Assembly (NCBI RefSeq): GCF_010894455.1
Contig: NZ_JAAIXY010000014.1
Location: forward strand, 186,001 to 250,000
From: Myxococcus eversor
GTDB lineage: Bacteria > Myxococcota > Myxococcia > Myxococcales > Myxococcaceae
Length of the DNA stretch: 64,000 nt
Direction: 5' to 3'
The position numbers and the translations under genes are program-made. The notes under the pieces were generated by a model that ran no database searches, had not been told where the DNA came from, and saw only the letters and a list, made by a program, of their open reading frames with translations. This document shows, piece after piece, positions 1-7,504 of the stretch; within the stretch, counting starts at the first letter, position 1, and every line of letters begins with the position of its first letter.

Positions 1-678
1 GTTCACCAGGTCGTTGCCAGCGCCACCCTCGACGTAGTCGTCGCCGTCGTCACCCGAGACGGAGTCGTTGCCCGCGCCACCCAGCACCGTGTCGTTGCCC
101 GCGCCGCCGATGAGCGTGTCGTTGCCCCGGCCGCCCGTCAGCTTGTCGTTGCCCGCGCCGCCGTCCACCGTGACGTCCTGGGTGACGCTCGCATCCAGCG
201 TAATCGTGTCGTTGCCGTCGCCGCCGTTGATGATGGCGCCCCTGGCCTGCTCCGGCGTCAGCGTCACCGAGTCCGTGCCAGACCTGACCGTCAGCGAGCC
301 ATCCTGGCCCTGCGACACCGTCGCGGTGTTGTTCCCCGTGCCCAGGTCCACCACCGTCTGACCGTTCGCGTTCGTGCTGACCTGAGGGCCCGTGGCCGCG
401 ACAGGCGGATTGGACTTGCCCGCCTGGTTCCCCACGGACTTGCCCGCCGCGCTTCCCGGACCCACCGGCGCGCCCTCACCCCGAATCTCGGAGAGCACCG
501 GACGGGACGCCGAGCCCGTGCGCGGGGCCGCGTCGAAGCCGTCCTTCATCCGCTGCGCGACGGCCGTCTTCACGGGGTCCGCGCGCTGGGCCTGGGCGGT
601 CTGCTTCACCGGCTCCGGCTTCGGCTCGGGCTTCACGGTGAGGGCGGGGCGCGAACCAGGCTTTCCAATCGTGGTCAT
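1..678 (-). CDS. RTX calcium-binding repeat protein, N-terminal part (3' end beyond window)
   Basis: Reading leftward from an ATG at 678, the frame stays open to base 1, so the C-terminus lies outside the window. The first ~75 residues are a low-complexity Lys/Pro/Ala linker starting MTTIGKPGSRPALTVK. A segment near 115-155 resembles a pre-RTX beta domain. From about residue 160 there are tandem GGAGNDTL/GGxGND nonapeptides, the hallmark of RTX (hemolysin-type) calcium-binding beta rolls. Such proteins are normally secreted by type I systems whose signal is C-terminal, so it cannot be judged here. No N-terminal signal peptide is visible. The repeats and the reading frame are seen; secretion and calcium binding are inferred from the family. 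Confidence 0.85.
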   Translation of the reverse strand, partial: MTTIGKPGSRPALTVKPEPKPEPVKQTAQAQRADPVKTAVAQRMKDGFDAAPRTGSASRPVLSEIRGEGAPVGPGSAAGKSVGNQAGKSNPPVAATGPQVSTNANGQTVVDLGTGNNTATVSQGQDGSLTVRSGTDSVTLTPEQARGAIINGGDGNDTITLDASVTQDVTVDGGAGNDKLTGGRGNDTLIGGAGNDTVLGGAGNDSVSGDDGDDYVEGGAGNDLVN

Positions 679-849
679 TCCCGATTATCGGGGTCCCCTG
701 GTGGGAGTTGCGTCGTTTCTCGAATCCTGGGAACGAATCGCGGGTTCGGTGGATCCACGGCGTCCCAGGGGTTCGCCCCGGCCACCGGGCACGTCGCATG
801 GACAGACGTCTGGGTTTTCCTCCACCCACGCAACGCCTGACATCGCTCC

Positions 850-886
850 ATCGGTCATCGGGGGGACCCTCCTCCCGGTGACCGAT
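850..886. promoter_or_regulatory. imperfect inverted repeat between divergent genes
   Basis: Two 15-base arms (850-864 and 872-886, ATCGGTCA...TGACCGAT at the outer ends) are complementary at 13 of 15 positions around a 7-base centre. They sit in the 272-bp gap between the leftward RTX gene and the rightward von Willebrand gene, about 65 bp upstream of the latter's ATG. The repeat could be an operator or a leader hairpin. No T-run follows, so a terminator is less likely. Confidence 0.4.
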
Positions 887-950
887 GCGGCCCGGGGCTC
901 TGACGGGCGACTGTGCCACTCACTTCAGCCCTCACACCCCGAGGCCACAC

Positions 951-2378
951 ATGAACCGCACCCTGCTGCTGCTGTCCGCCGCTGGATTGCTCGCCCTGGG
1001 CGCGCTCTCGCTGGGCAAGCCCGCCCCGCCGCCGCCTCCTCCCGTCACCGACACCAGCCACACCGTGGCCCGGCCGGATGACCAGCCCGCCACCGCCGTG
1101 CTGCCGCTGCTCGTCGCGCAGCCCTCCGACGGGGCCCTCACGCTCACCGGCAAGCTGTCCGGCACCTATGTCCAGACGGGCGACAGCGAGGCCTTCGCGT
1201 GGATGGAGCTCAAGGCCCGCCCCGTGGAGGCCCAGCACCGCGTCCCCGTGAACATGGCCCTCGTCGTGGACCGCTCTGGCTCCATGTCCGGCCAGAAGCT
1301 CGCGGACGCCAAGCGCGCCGCCACCGAGCTGGTGAACCGCCTGACGCCCGAGGACCGGCTCGCGTTGATCCACTACGGCACCGACGTGAAGGTCATCCCC
1401 AGCCGCCTCGTCACCTCCGAGGTCCGCGCGGAGCTGCTCGCCTCCATCGACGGCATCCAGGACGACGGCTCCACCAACATCAGCGGCGGACTCACCGAGG
1501 CGGCCTCCGCGCTGCGCGGCCACCTCTCCCAGTTCCGCGTCAGCCGCGCCATCCTGCTGAGCGACGGCCAGCCGACGGCGGGCCTGGTGACGGAGCCGGA
1601 GCTGTTCCAGCTCACGCGCCGCCTGCGCGACGAGGGCATCACCGTGAGCGCGCTCGGCGTGGGCGAGGACTTCCAGGCCTCCCTCATGCGCGGCATGGCC
1701 GAGCAGGGCGGCGGCTTCTCCGGCTTCCTCAACGACTCCTCCCGGCTGGCGGAGGTCTTCTCCCGCGAGCTGGACCAGGCCACCAGCACCGTCGCCCGCC
1801 GCGTGGAGCTGCGGCTCACCCTGCCCCCGTCCGTCCGCGACGTGGAGGTCATGGGCCTGCCCTCCACCCGCGAGGGCGCCGTCGTCAAGGTGCCGCTGTA
1901 CGACCTGTCCGGAGAGCAGTCCGTCCGCGTCGTCGTGAAGCTGACGCTGCGAGCGAGCGCCACCTCGGAAGCCCTGCCCCTGCTCGACGCCACCGTGCAC
2001 TACCTGGACGTGGCCCGGGACATGATGGCCGAGTCCACCCTGCCCCTGAAGGCCCAGGTCACCGAGGACGCCGCCCTGGTGCGCGCCCACCTGGACCGGG
2101 ACGTGCGCGTGCACGCGGTGCGAGCGTTGGGAACCCAGCAGATGCGCGCCGCGGTGGAGGAGATGAAGCGCGGCAACCGCAAGGGCGCCGTGGGTCTGCT
2201 GGGCAACGCCCGGAAGCTTTTCGGCTCGTCCGCCGCCGCGCTGTCGGGGGAGCTTGCGGAGCTGGACCAGACAGAGGCAGCCTATGGGCGGGCGTCGAAT
2301 GACGGTGACGTTCGCCGCGAGTCGCTGAACCTCTACAAGAAGACGATGAAGAACTTCGGCGAGAACAACGCCTATTAG
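951..2378 (+). CDS. von Willebrand factor A domain protein, exported
   Basis: 475 residues starting at the ATG at 951, which begins a signal peptide (MNRTLLLLSAAGLLALGALS). An in-frame upstream ATG at 885 would precede that signal and is not preferred. A proline-rich linker follows. The VWA domain spans roughly residues 95-290, with an intact MIDAS: DRSGSMSG at about 106, the Thr-containing DDGSTNISGG near 170 and LSDGQPT near 204. The C-terminal ~180 residues resemble the beta-sandwich and helical tail of YfbK/inter-alpha-inhibitor-like VWA proteins. The expected role is metal-dependent protein binding in the periplasm or at the envelope; the partner is unknown. It ends 10 bp before the next gene, suggesting co-transcription. 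Confidence 0.85.
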   Translation: MNRTLLLLSAAGLLALGALSLGKPAPPPPPPVTDTSHTVARPDDQPATAVLPLLVAQPSDGALTLTGKLSGTYVQTGDSEAFAWMELKARPVEAQHRVPVNMALVVDRSGSMSGQKLADAKRAATELVNRLTPEDRLALIHYGTDVKVIPSRLVTSEVRAELLASIDGIQDDGSTNISGGLTEAASALRGHLSQFRVSRAILLSDGQPTAGLVTEPELFQLTRRLRDEGITVSALGVGEDFQASLMRGMAEQGGGFSGFLNDSSRLAEVFSRELDQATSTVARRVELRLTLPPSVRDVEVMGLPSTREGAVVKVPLYDLSGEQSVRVVVKLTLRASATSEALPLLDATVHYLDVARDMMAESTLPLKAQVTEDAALVRAHLDRDVRVHAVRALGTQQMRAAVEEMKRGNRKGAVGLLGNARKLFGSSAAALSGELAELDQTEAAYGRASNDGDVRRESLNLYKKTMKNFGENNAY

Positions 2379-2388
2379 TCAGGACGGT

Positions 2389-3546
2389 GTGCAGCCCATG
2401 GCCCTCTCCCTGCAGTTCCTCCACCGCGAGGAGTTCGAATCCCGCACCTTTCGCGCACTGGGGGGAGGAGCCTGTATGGGCATCTTCGCGGCGCTCGCGC
2501 TGCGAGTCTGGGAGCCCTTCACGCCCATCGTCCGGCTGACGCTGGAGCCGGGCTACTTCGCGGTGGTGGCCGCCGCGCTCGCCGCCGCGAAGCCCCTGAA
2601 GGGCTACGGGCTGGGCCTGCGCGCGGCGCTCGCCGTGCTGCCGGTGTTCCCCTTCCTCTTCTCCGCGCCCCACCCGCTGCCCCAGAGCCTGGCGGCCTGC
2701 ATCGCCGCGGCGCTGGTGACGTGGCTGGGCAACGGCCGCGAGAGCGCGGGCACCTCCACCGCCGTCGCCGCGAGCGCCGCCGCCGCCGGCATCCTCGCCC
2801 CGGTGGGCCTGTACGTGCAGCAGGTGCTGGACGCCCGCTTCCTGGGTGACATGAACCTGGTGTCCCTGGTGGTGGGCTTCGCCTGCGTGGCCCTCTTCTG
2901 GAGCATCGGCACGCTGCCCTCGCACGTGGTGCTGCACACCGACACGGTGGAGGCCCGCGGCCTGGCGCTCGGCGACACGCTCAAGGGCGAGGCCCAGGAG
3001 CTGGCCGCGCGCGCGCTCGGGCTGTACCAGCAGTGCAAGGCGGCGGTGCTGCGCATGCCCGCGAGCACCGGGCGGCAGGAGCTGGTGGGCGTGATTGAAA
3101 AGATGGCCGCGGAGAGCTTCTCGCTCGCGGAAGCCCACTCGGCGCTCACCGCGCAGCTCGACTCCGTCGTGGCCCATGACGTGGACGCACAGGTGAAGGA
3201 ATTGCGCGCGCGCGCCGCCGCCATCCAGGACACCGTGGCGCGCCGCCAACTGGAGCTGGCCGCGTCCTCACTGGGCGAGGAGCTCAATCACCTGGATGCG
3301 CTGAGCCGCAAGCGCGAGCGGCTGGTCGCCCAGCTCCACGCGCAGGTGGCGCTCTTGGAGCGCGCCCGCGTGTCCTTCATCGGCGCGCAGGGCCATGAGC
3401 TGGGTGCCAAGGGCGAGCAGGCCGCGCAGCTGGCGCGCCGGCTCAAGGGCATGGGCGACGAGTCCGCCCTTCCCCCCGCCCCGGCGGACGCGCACGAGGA
3501 CACCCCGCGCCCCACCACGCCCGAGGCCACGCGCCTGCGAAGCTGA
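2389..3546 (+). CDS. membrane protein with C-terminal coiled coil, unknown function
   Basis: Starts at GTG 2389 or ATG 2398, only 10-19 bp after the VWA gene. The first ~190 residues hold about five hydrophobic segments (for example around 25-45, 50-70, 78-95, 100-118 and 155-180). The remaining ~190 residues are a hydrophilic, Ala/Glu/Leu/Arg-rich helical region with heptad character (about 200-355), ending in a Pro/Thr-rich tail. No enzymatic motif is visible. The layout, an integral-membrane anchor with a long cytoplasmic or periplasmic coiled coil, suggests a scaffold working with the upstream VWA protein. That link rests only on adjacency. Confidence 0.75.
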   Translation: MQPMALSLQFLHREEFESRTFRALGGGACMGIFAALALRVWEPFTPIVRLTLEPGYFAVVAAALAAAKPLKGYGLGLRAALAVLPVFPFLFSAPHPLPQSLAACIAAALVTWLGNGRESAGTSTAVAASAAAAGILAPVGLYVQQVLDARFLGDMNLVSLVVGFACVALFWSIGTLPSHVVLHTDTVEARGLALGDTLKGEAQELAARALGLYQQCKAAVLRMPASTGRQELVGVIEKMAAESFSLAEAHSALTAQLDSVVAHDVDAQVKELRARAAAIQDTVARRQLELAASSLGEELNHLDALSRKRERLVAQLHAQVALLERARVSFIGAQGHELGAKGEQAAQLARRLKGMGDESALPPAPADAHEDTPRPTTPEATRLRS

Positions 3547-3565
3547 GACGCGCACCCAGGCTTCT

Positions 3566-3895
3566 TCAGGCGCTCGCCTTCTTCTTCCGGGCGGCGACCT
3601 TGCGCCGGGGAGCCTTGGGCTGGGCCCGAGCCCTGAAGCTGCCGGGAGGCGCGTGCAGCTCGTCGGCGATCCTCCGCTCGATGGCCTCCCGCGTGTCCCG
3701 GGCGACGACGAGCGCCGCCTCGATTTCCTCACGCACCCGCGCCGCCTGCTCCTCCGCCGACGCCCGGTACTCCGAGGTGGTCCGACGTAGGGCGAGGGTG
3801 CCTCGGTCCTCCGTCTCCACGCTCCGTGTCGCCACCGCGACTTGCCCCCGGGCCCTGCTCCCTCGCGACTTGTCTTCCCCTGCCTTTTCCGCCAT
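3566..3895 (-). CDS. small charged helical protein with basic tail
   Basis: 109 residues from the ATG at 3895, chosen because a GGAGG lies 5 bases upstream; the frame is open further upstream to 3979 without a better start. The protein is highly charged. A Glu/Arg/Ala-rich central part looks helical (about residues 30-80), and the C-terminus is lysine/arginine-rich, ending AARKKKASA like histone-H1 or Hc1-type tails. Nucleic-acid binding is possible, but no family was recognised. It is convergent with the preceding gene, with only 19 bp between the stop codons. Confidence 0.6.
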   Translation of the reverse strand: MAEKAGEDKSRGSRARGQVAVATRSVETEDRGTLALRRTTSEYRASAEEQAARVREEIEAALVVARDTREAIERRIADELHAPPGSFRARAQPKAPRRKVAARKKKASA

Positions 3896-4149
3896 GGGAG
3901 CCTCCACGCGCTGATCCCCTCGTCGAAAGTGGGACGTGGGCACCTCTCGGGGAAGTCCGCCGCTCAACTCGGCCACCACCCAGGTGGGAGGGCAGGCGTC
4001 CAGTCAGCGGGCAGGGGAGCAGCGGAGCTTCTCTTGCACCGCAGAAAAACGTAAAAGCGGGCCTGATGATTGTGGCGCAAGGGTGCCGGGCCCCTGCTAC
4101 TCACAACGACGCCGCATGGGCGGGCAAGCGTCCAATCGCGAGGGATACC

Positions 4150-4971
4150 GTGGCGGTCAGCCAACCCTTTCTGTTTCTGAAGCACCGCAAGCACAACCTG
4201 GACCGGATGACGCTGGGAGACCTCGTCTACTCGTTCTTCACGTACTACGCCGTCGTGGCCTACATCGCCGTCGGCATCGTCAGCTTCGTCTACGCGGTGA
4301 AGTGGTTCGAGAATCCGGGGCGCATGCTGCTGGCCATGCTGGCGGCGAGCGTGGTGTTCCCGTTCGGCTGGTACCTGGTGCACAAGAACATCCTGCACAG
4401 CCGCTTCCTCTACAAGACGCCCTTCACCGCGGCGACGTGGAAGCGCATCCACTTCGACCACCACCAGGACCCCAATGACTTGCGCGTGCTCTTCGGCGCG
4501 CTGGCCAACGTGCTGCCGACGGTGGGCGGCGTGATTGCGCCCATCGGCTATCTGATTGGCGGCAGGTCGGGCGCGGCGGCGGCGCTGGGCTGGGCGATGG
4601 TGATTACGTGCTTCTATGAATTCTGCCACTGCATCCAGCACCTGAACTACACGCCGAAGCTGGGCTTCCTGAAGGAAATCAAGCGCCTGCACCTGTCTCA
4701 CCACTACCACAACGAGCAGGGCAACTACGGCATCACCAACTACTTCTGGGACCGCCTCTTCGGGACCTTCTATTCGAAGGCCGGTGAGAAGCCCAAGAGC
4801 CCCACCGTCTTCAACCTGGGCTACACCGCCGAGGAGGCCAAGCGCTACCCGTGGGTGGACAAGCTCTCCAATGGCACGCGCGGTGATGACCACCCGCGCC
4901 GCTTCTGGCAGGGCAAGGAAGGCCAGGGCACGCAGCCCGAGGACGCTCCGGCCGCCCGCGGCGAGCCGTAG
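4150..4971 (+). CDS. fatty acid hydroxylase / sterol desaturase family membrane enzyme
   Basis: 273 residues if started at GTG 4150, which has GAGG about 6 bases upstream. The frame is open upstream to 3826, but that part has no conserved look. The protein has the membrane di-iron His clusters of the fatty acid hydroxylase superfamily: HKNILH, HFDHHQ, HCIQH and HLSHHYHNE in order, between about residues 78 and 190. Four to five hydrophobic segments surround them. Members hydroxylate or desaturate fatty acids, sterols or carotenoids using O2 at the membrane. The substrate here cannot be read from sequence. The tail after ~240 is a hydrophilic Pro/Glu-rich stretch. Confidence 0.85.
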   Translation: MAVSQPFLFLKHRKHNLDRMTLGDLVYSFFTYYAVVAYIAVGIVSFVYAVKWFENPGRMLLAMLAASVVFPFGWYLVHKNILHSRFLYKTPFTAATWKRIHFDHHQDPNDLRVLFGALANVLPTVGGVIAPIGYLIGGRSGAAAALGWAMVITCFYEFCHCIQHLNYTPKLGFLKEIKRLHLSHHYHNEQGNYGITNYFWDRLFGTFYSKAGEKPKSPTVFNLGYTAEEAKRYPWVDKLSNGTRGDDHPRRFWQGKEGQGTQPEDAPAARGEP

Positions 4972-4981
4972 ACGAAGCGAC

Positions 4982-5044
4982 GGCGAGCCTTCGCACACGG
5001 CTCGCCAGAAGGCTTCACCGGAGGGCGCCGTGACGACGCCCTCC
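4982..5044. terminator. two hairpins between convergent genes
   Basis: In the 90-bp gap between convergent stop codons lie two perfect stems: GGCGAGCC/GGCTCGCC (4982-4989/4999-5006) and GGAGGGCG/CGCCCTCC (5020-5027/5037-5044), each with a 9-base loop. Neither is followed by a T-run, as is common in very GC-rich genomes. They probably terminate transcription from either side. Confidence 0.6.
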
Positions 5045-5061
5045 GCACGTACCGGACGCGG

Positions 5062-5718
5062 CTAGTACTTCACCGTGCCGTTGGGCAGCAGCTGCATCGA
5101 GTTGGACTTCTGCGTCGTCATCATCGAGCGCGCCATGTCCAGCACGAGCACCGCGCGGCCACGCACGGACAAGTCCCTCACGCGCGCCTCGAACGTCACC
5201 GGCGCCACCCGCGCGTCCAGCTCCGACGCCCGCGCGCCATTCCGGGCGAAGTCACCCAGCGCGTTGAAGTGCACGGTGATTTGGACCTTCTCCACACCGG
5301 GCGGCACGGTGAAGCGCGCGGCCAGCGGTGAATGGCCCGGCGTCGCCAGCTCCAGCATGTTGGACACCACCTGCACGGGCACGGGCTTGCCCTCGGCGGT
5401 GACCAGCACGTCGGAGACGGGCACCTTCATCGAGGTGTAGTCCGCCACGCCCTCGGCTCGCAGCCGCAGCTCGAATGACTGCGTGGAAGGCGTGCCGGGG
5501 CCCTGCCCTCCTGGAGGCGTCGGCCCGGGGCCTTCGCCGCCGGGGGGAGTCGGACCGGGGCCCTCGCCGCCAGGCGGGGGCACGGGGTCCACATCACCGG
5601 GGACGGGCGTCTCCACACCCGGGTCTTCCTCACCGGGGAACGGGGCGGGGTCATCACCGCTGCAGGCGGCGAGCGCGAGGGCGGAAGCCCCCAGGGTGGA
5701 CAGCAGCAACTTCTTCAT
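5062..5718 (-). CDS. exported lipoprotein with proline/glycine-rich linker
   Basis: 218 residues from the ATG at 5718 (GAGGAG just upstream). The start MKKLLLSTLGASALALAAC is a lipoprotein signal with lipobox LAAC. Residues ~25-75 are a Pro/Gly/Glu linker with repeated PPGGEGPGPT units. The globular C-terminal ~140 residues contain alternating hydrophobic strands suggestive of a beta-sandwich, with no catalytic motif. It follows the exported protein at 5781-6707 by 62 bp in the same direction, so the two may be co-expressed. Function is unknown. Confidence 0.75.
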   Translation of the reverse strand: MKKLLLSTLGASALALAACSGDDPAPFPGEEDPGVETPVPGDVDPVPPPGGEGPGPTPPGGEGPGPTPPGGQGPGTPSTQSFELRLRAEGVADYTSMKVPVSDVLVTAEGKPVPVQVVSNMLELATPGHSPLAARFTVPPGVEKVQITVHFNALGDFARNGARASELDARVAPVTFEARVRDLSVRGRAVLVLDMARSMMTTQKSNSMQLLPNGTVKY

Positions 5719-5780
5719 GACGTGGCTCCTCGAAAGCTTTTCAGTGAATCGATGTCTGGAAAGGGGATGTGACGGGGGGC

Positions 5781-6707
5781 TCACGGCAGGCAGCTGAGGC
5801 CCGTGGGAATGGTGAAGTCGATGGCGAGCGCCTGGGCGGCCTGGGGCGTCGGGGGCCCCGCGTCGAAGCCCGTCGGGAACGGCGCCGAGTCACAGGAGTT
5901 GTTGTACGTGTCCAACTGCGTGGCGAGGTTGTCGAGCGTGGTGCAGTTGACGGTGCCCAGCGCGGTCAGCACGAGCGCCAGCAGGTTGGGTGGCACGGTG
6001 ACACCGCCGAACAGGCGCTGGTTGCAGGTGGCCACCAGCATCTGCCGCGAGGCCAGGAAGCGGACGCGGTCCAGTTGGCTGCGCGGCAGGCCGGTGATGG
6101 GGTACTTCGCGGGGTCCCCCCAGAGGATGCCCTCCGCGCCCGGCAACGTGGCGACGATGCCGATGCTGCCCAGCGGAATGGGGCCACCGGCCAGGCACTG
6201 TTGCACCGCGGAGATGTGGTTCTTGTAGAAGCCCAGCGTGCGCGTCGCGTTGGCACACGCGTCCGGCGGCGGCTCCACACAGGTGACGCGCGCGGTGCAC
6301 AGCGAGGAGCCCAGGTCGAACCCCGCGGTGAACACGTTGTCGATGTTGTTGTCCGGCAGTCCGTCGAGGATGGACAGCGTGCGGCAGTCGTCGTAGCTGT
6401 TGATGGTCAGCGCGAAGGTGGACGTCACCGACTGGCCCACCGGAATCACCACCGGCGGCGGAGGGATGAAGGAGAAGCCCTCCAGCACCAGCAGCGGATC
6501 CGCGGCGGTCAGCATGATGGACGGCAACGTCGGGTGGACGTTGTTGACCTGGTAGCTGAAGTTCGCCGTGAACGGATACGACGTGGCCTCCACGGAGGAC
6601 TGCCCGTTCACCAGCTTCGAGCACGTCAAATCATGGGCTTCCGCCACACCCGCCAACCCCACCGCGGCGGCACAGGCCGCTCCCATCCAACCGCTCAACG
6701 CCTTCAT
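5781..6707 (-). CDS. secreted protein of unknown function
   Basis: 308 residues with a clear Sec signal peptide (MKALSGWMGAACAAAVGLAGVAEA, cleavage probably after AEA). The mature part has about eight cysteines, suggesting disulfides. The first half looks beta-rich and includes FSFIPPPPVVIPVGQSVTS-like strands; the second half contains TRTLGFYKNH and is more helical. No recognised enzymatic motif is present. It is transcribed away from the blaI-like gene, with a 400-bp divergent gap between them, and precedes the lipoprotein gene at 5062-5718. Confidence 0.75.
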   Translation of the reverse strand: MKALSGWMGAACAAAVGLAGVAEAHDLTCSKLVNGQSSVEATSYPFTANFSYQVNNVHPTLPSIMLTAADPLLVLEGFSFIPPPPVVIPVGQSVTSTFALTINSYDDCRTLSILDGLPDNNIDNVFTAGFDLGSSLCTARVTCVEPPPDACANATRTLGFYKNHISAVQQCLAGGPIPLGSIGIVATLPGAEGILWGDPAKYPITGLPRSQLDRVRFLASRQMLVATCNQRLFGGVTVPPNLLALVLTALGTVNCTTLDNLATQLDTYNNSCDSAPFPTGFDAGPPTPQAAQALAIDFTIPTGLSCLP

Positions 6708-7034
6708 TTGTCTGTCCCGCCTTGCATCGTCTCGAGCCTGTATGGCTCACGTCGGACGGGCCTTTTTCACCTCATGTGCCACGCGGGAGACCTGTCAGGT
6801 CGCCTCCGCCGCGACGGACCCACCTCCCCCCAGGCCGAGCAGGCGGGACGCCAGGGCACCTTGCGTGGAACCCGGCTTCCCTCCGCTGGGAACGGCGCTT
6901 CCCTCTCCAAAAGAGGTTTTCTTCTCCTCCTGGGTAAAGCCCGGGAGCAGGCAGGCACGAAGGTGAGGCCTCGCGTTCCCAGACTGGGAACTGGCCCGCA
7001 CTTCCAGAGCGCATCCCACCCCACCCCTCGCATC

Positions 7035-7076
7035 TACGAAGACCTTCGTTGACATCTACGAAGCCATTCGTATGAT
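7035..7076 (+). promoter_or_regulatory. sigma70-type promoter carrying two palindromic operators (BlaI-type repressor)
   Basis: Two 6-4-6 palindromes start 22 bp apart: TACGAA-GACC-TTCGTT (7035-7050, one mismatch) and TACGAA-GCCA-TTCGTA (7057-7072, perfect). A promoter TTGACA (7049-7054) - 16 bp - TATGAT (7071-7076) lies across them, so the second palindrome fills the spacer and the first overlaps the -35. A repressor bound here would block RNA polymerase. The repressor gene starts 30 bp downstream, so autoregulation is the natural reading. The rest of the 398-bp gap (6708-7034) shows no other clear element. Confidence 0.8.
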
Positions 7077-7105
7077 GAGTCGTGCATGTTGGACGCGAGG
7101 AAGCC

Positions 7106-7504
7106 ATGAGCGAGTCGAAGCTGCCGCGCCCCACGGATGGCGAGCTGGCCATCCTGAGGGTGTTGTGGGAGCGCGGTGACAGCACGGTGCGGGAGGTGCA
7201 CGAGGCGCTTCACCGGCGAGAGCCGGCGGAGGCCACGGGCTACACGACGGTGCTGAAGCTGATGCAAATCATGACGGACAAGGGCCTGGTGGAGCGCGAC
7301 GAGTCCCAGCGCGCGCACGTGTACCGGGCCCAGGCGACGGAGCAGCGCACGCAGCGACAGCTGGTGACGGACCTGGTGGAGCGCGCCTTCGGCGGCTCTC
7401 CGGCGCGGCTGGCCATGCAGGCGTTGTCCTCGCGCAAGACGAGCCCGGAGGAGCTGGCCCAGTTGCGCCAGCTGCTCGATTCCATGGAAGGAGCGGACGA
7501 ATGA
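7106..7504 (+). CDS. BlaI/MecI-family transcriptional repressor
   Basis: 132 residues from ATG 7106, preceded by GAGGAAG; an in-frame GTG at 7082 is too close to the predicted transcription start. The N-terminal ~75 residues form the winged helix of the BlaI/MecI family (LPRPTDGELAILRVLWERG, then TTVLKLMQIMTDKGLVERD). The helical C-terminal part (ERAFGG...LSSRKTSPEELAQLRQLL) matches the dimerisation half that BlaR1-type proteases inactivate. It overlaps the membrane protease gene by ATGA, so the two are translationally coupled. It presumably binds the two TACGAA/TTCGTA palindromes upstream. The regulated signal is probably not beta-lactam, since the partner lacks a penicillin-binding sensor. 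Confidence 0.92.
   Translation: MSESKLPRPTDGELAILRVLWERGDSTVREVHEALHRREPAEATGYTTVLKLMQIMTDKGLVERDESQRAHVYRAQATEQRTQRQLVTDLVERAFGGSPARLAMQALSSRKTSPEELAQLRQLLDSMEGADE

Noticed and set aside
1..360. Plus-strand open frame with repeated SLPAPP-type peptides at the left edge
   Set aside because: It is the complement of RTX GGxGND repeats encoded on the minus strand.
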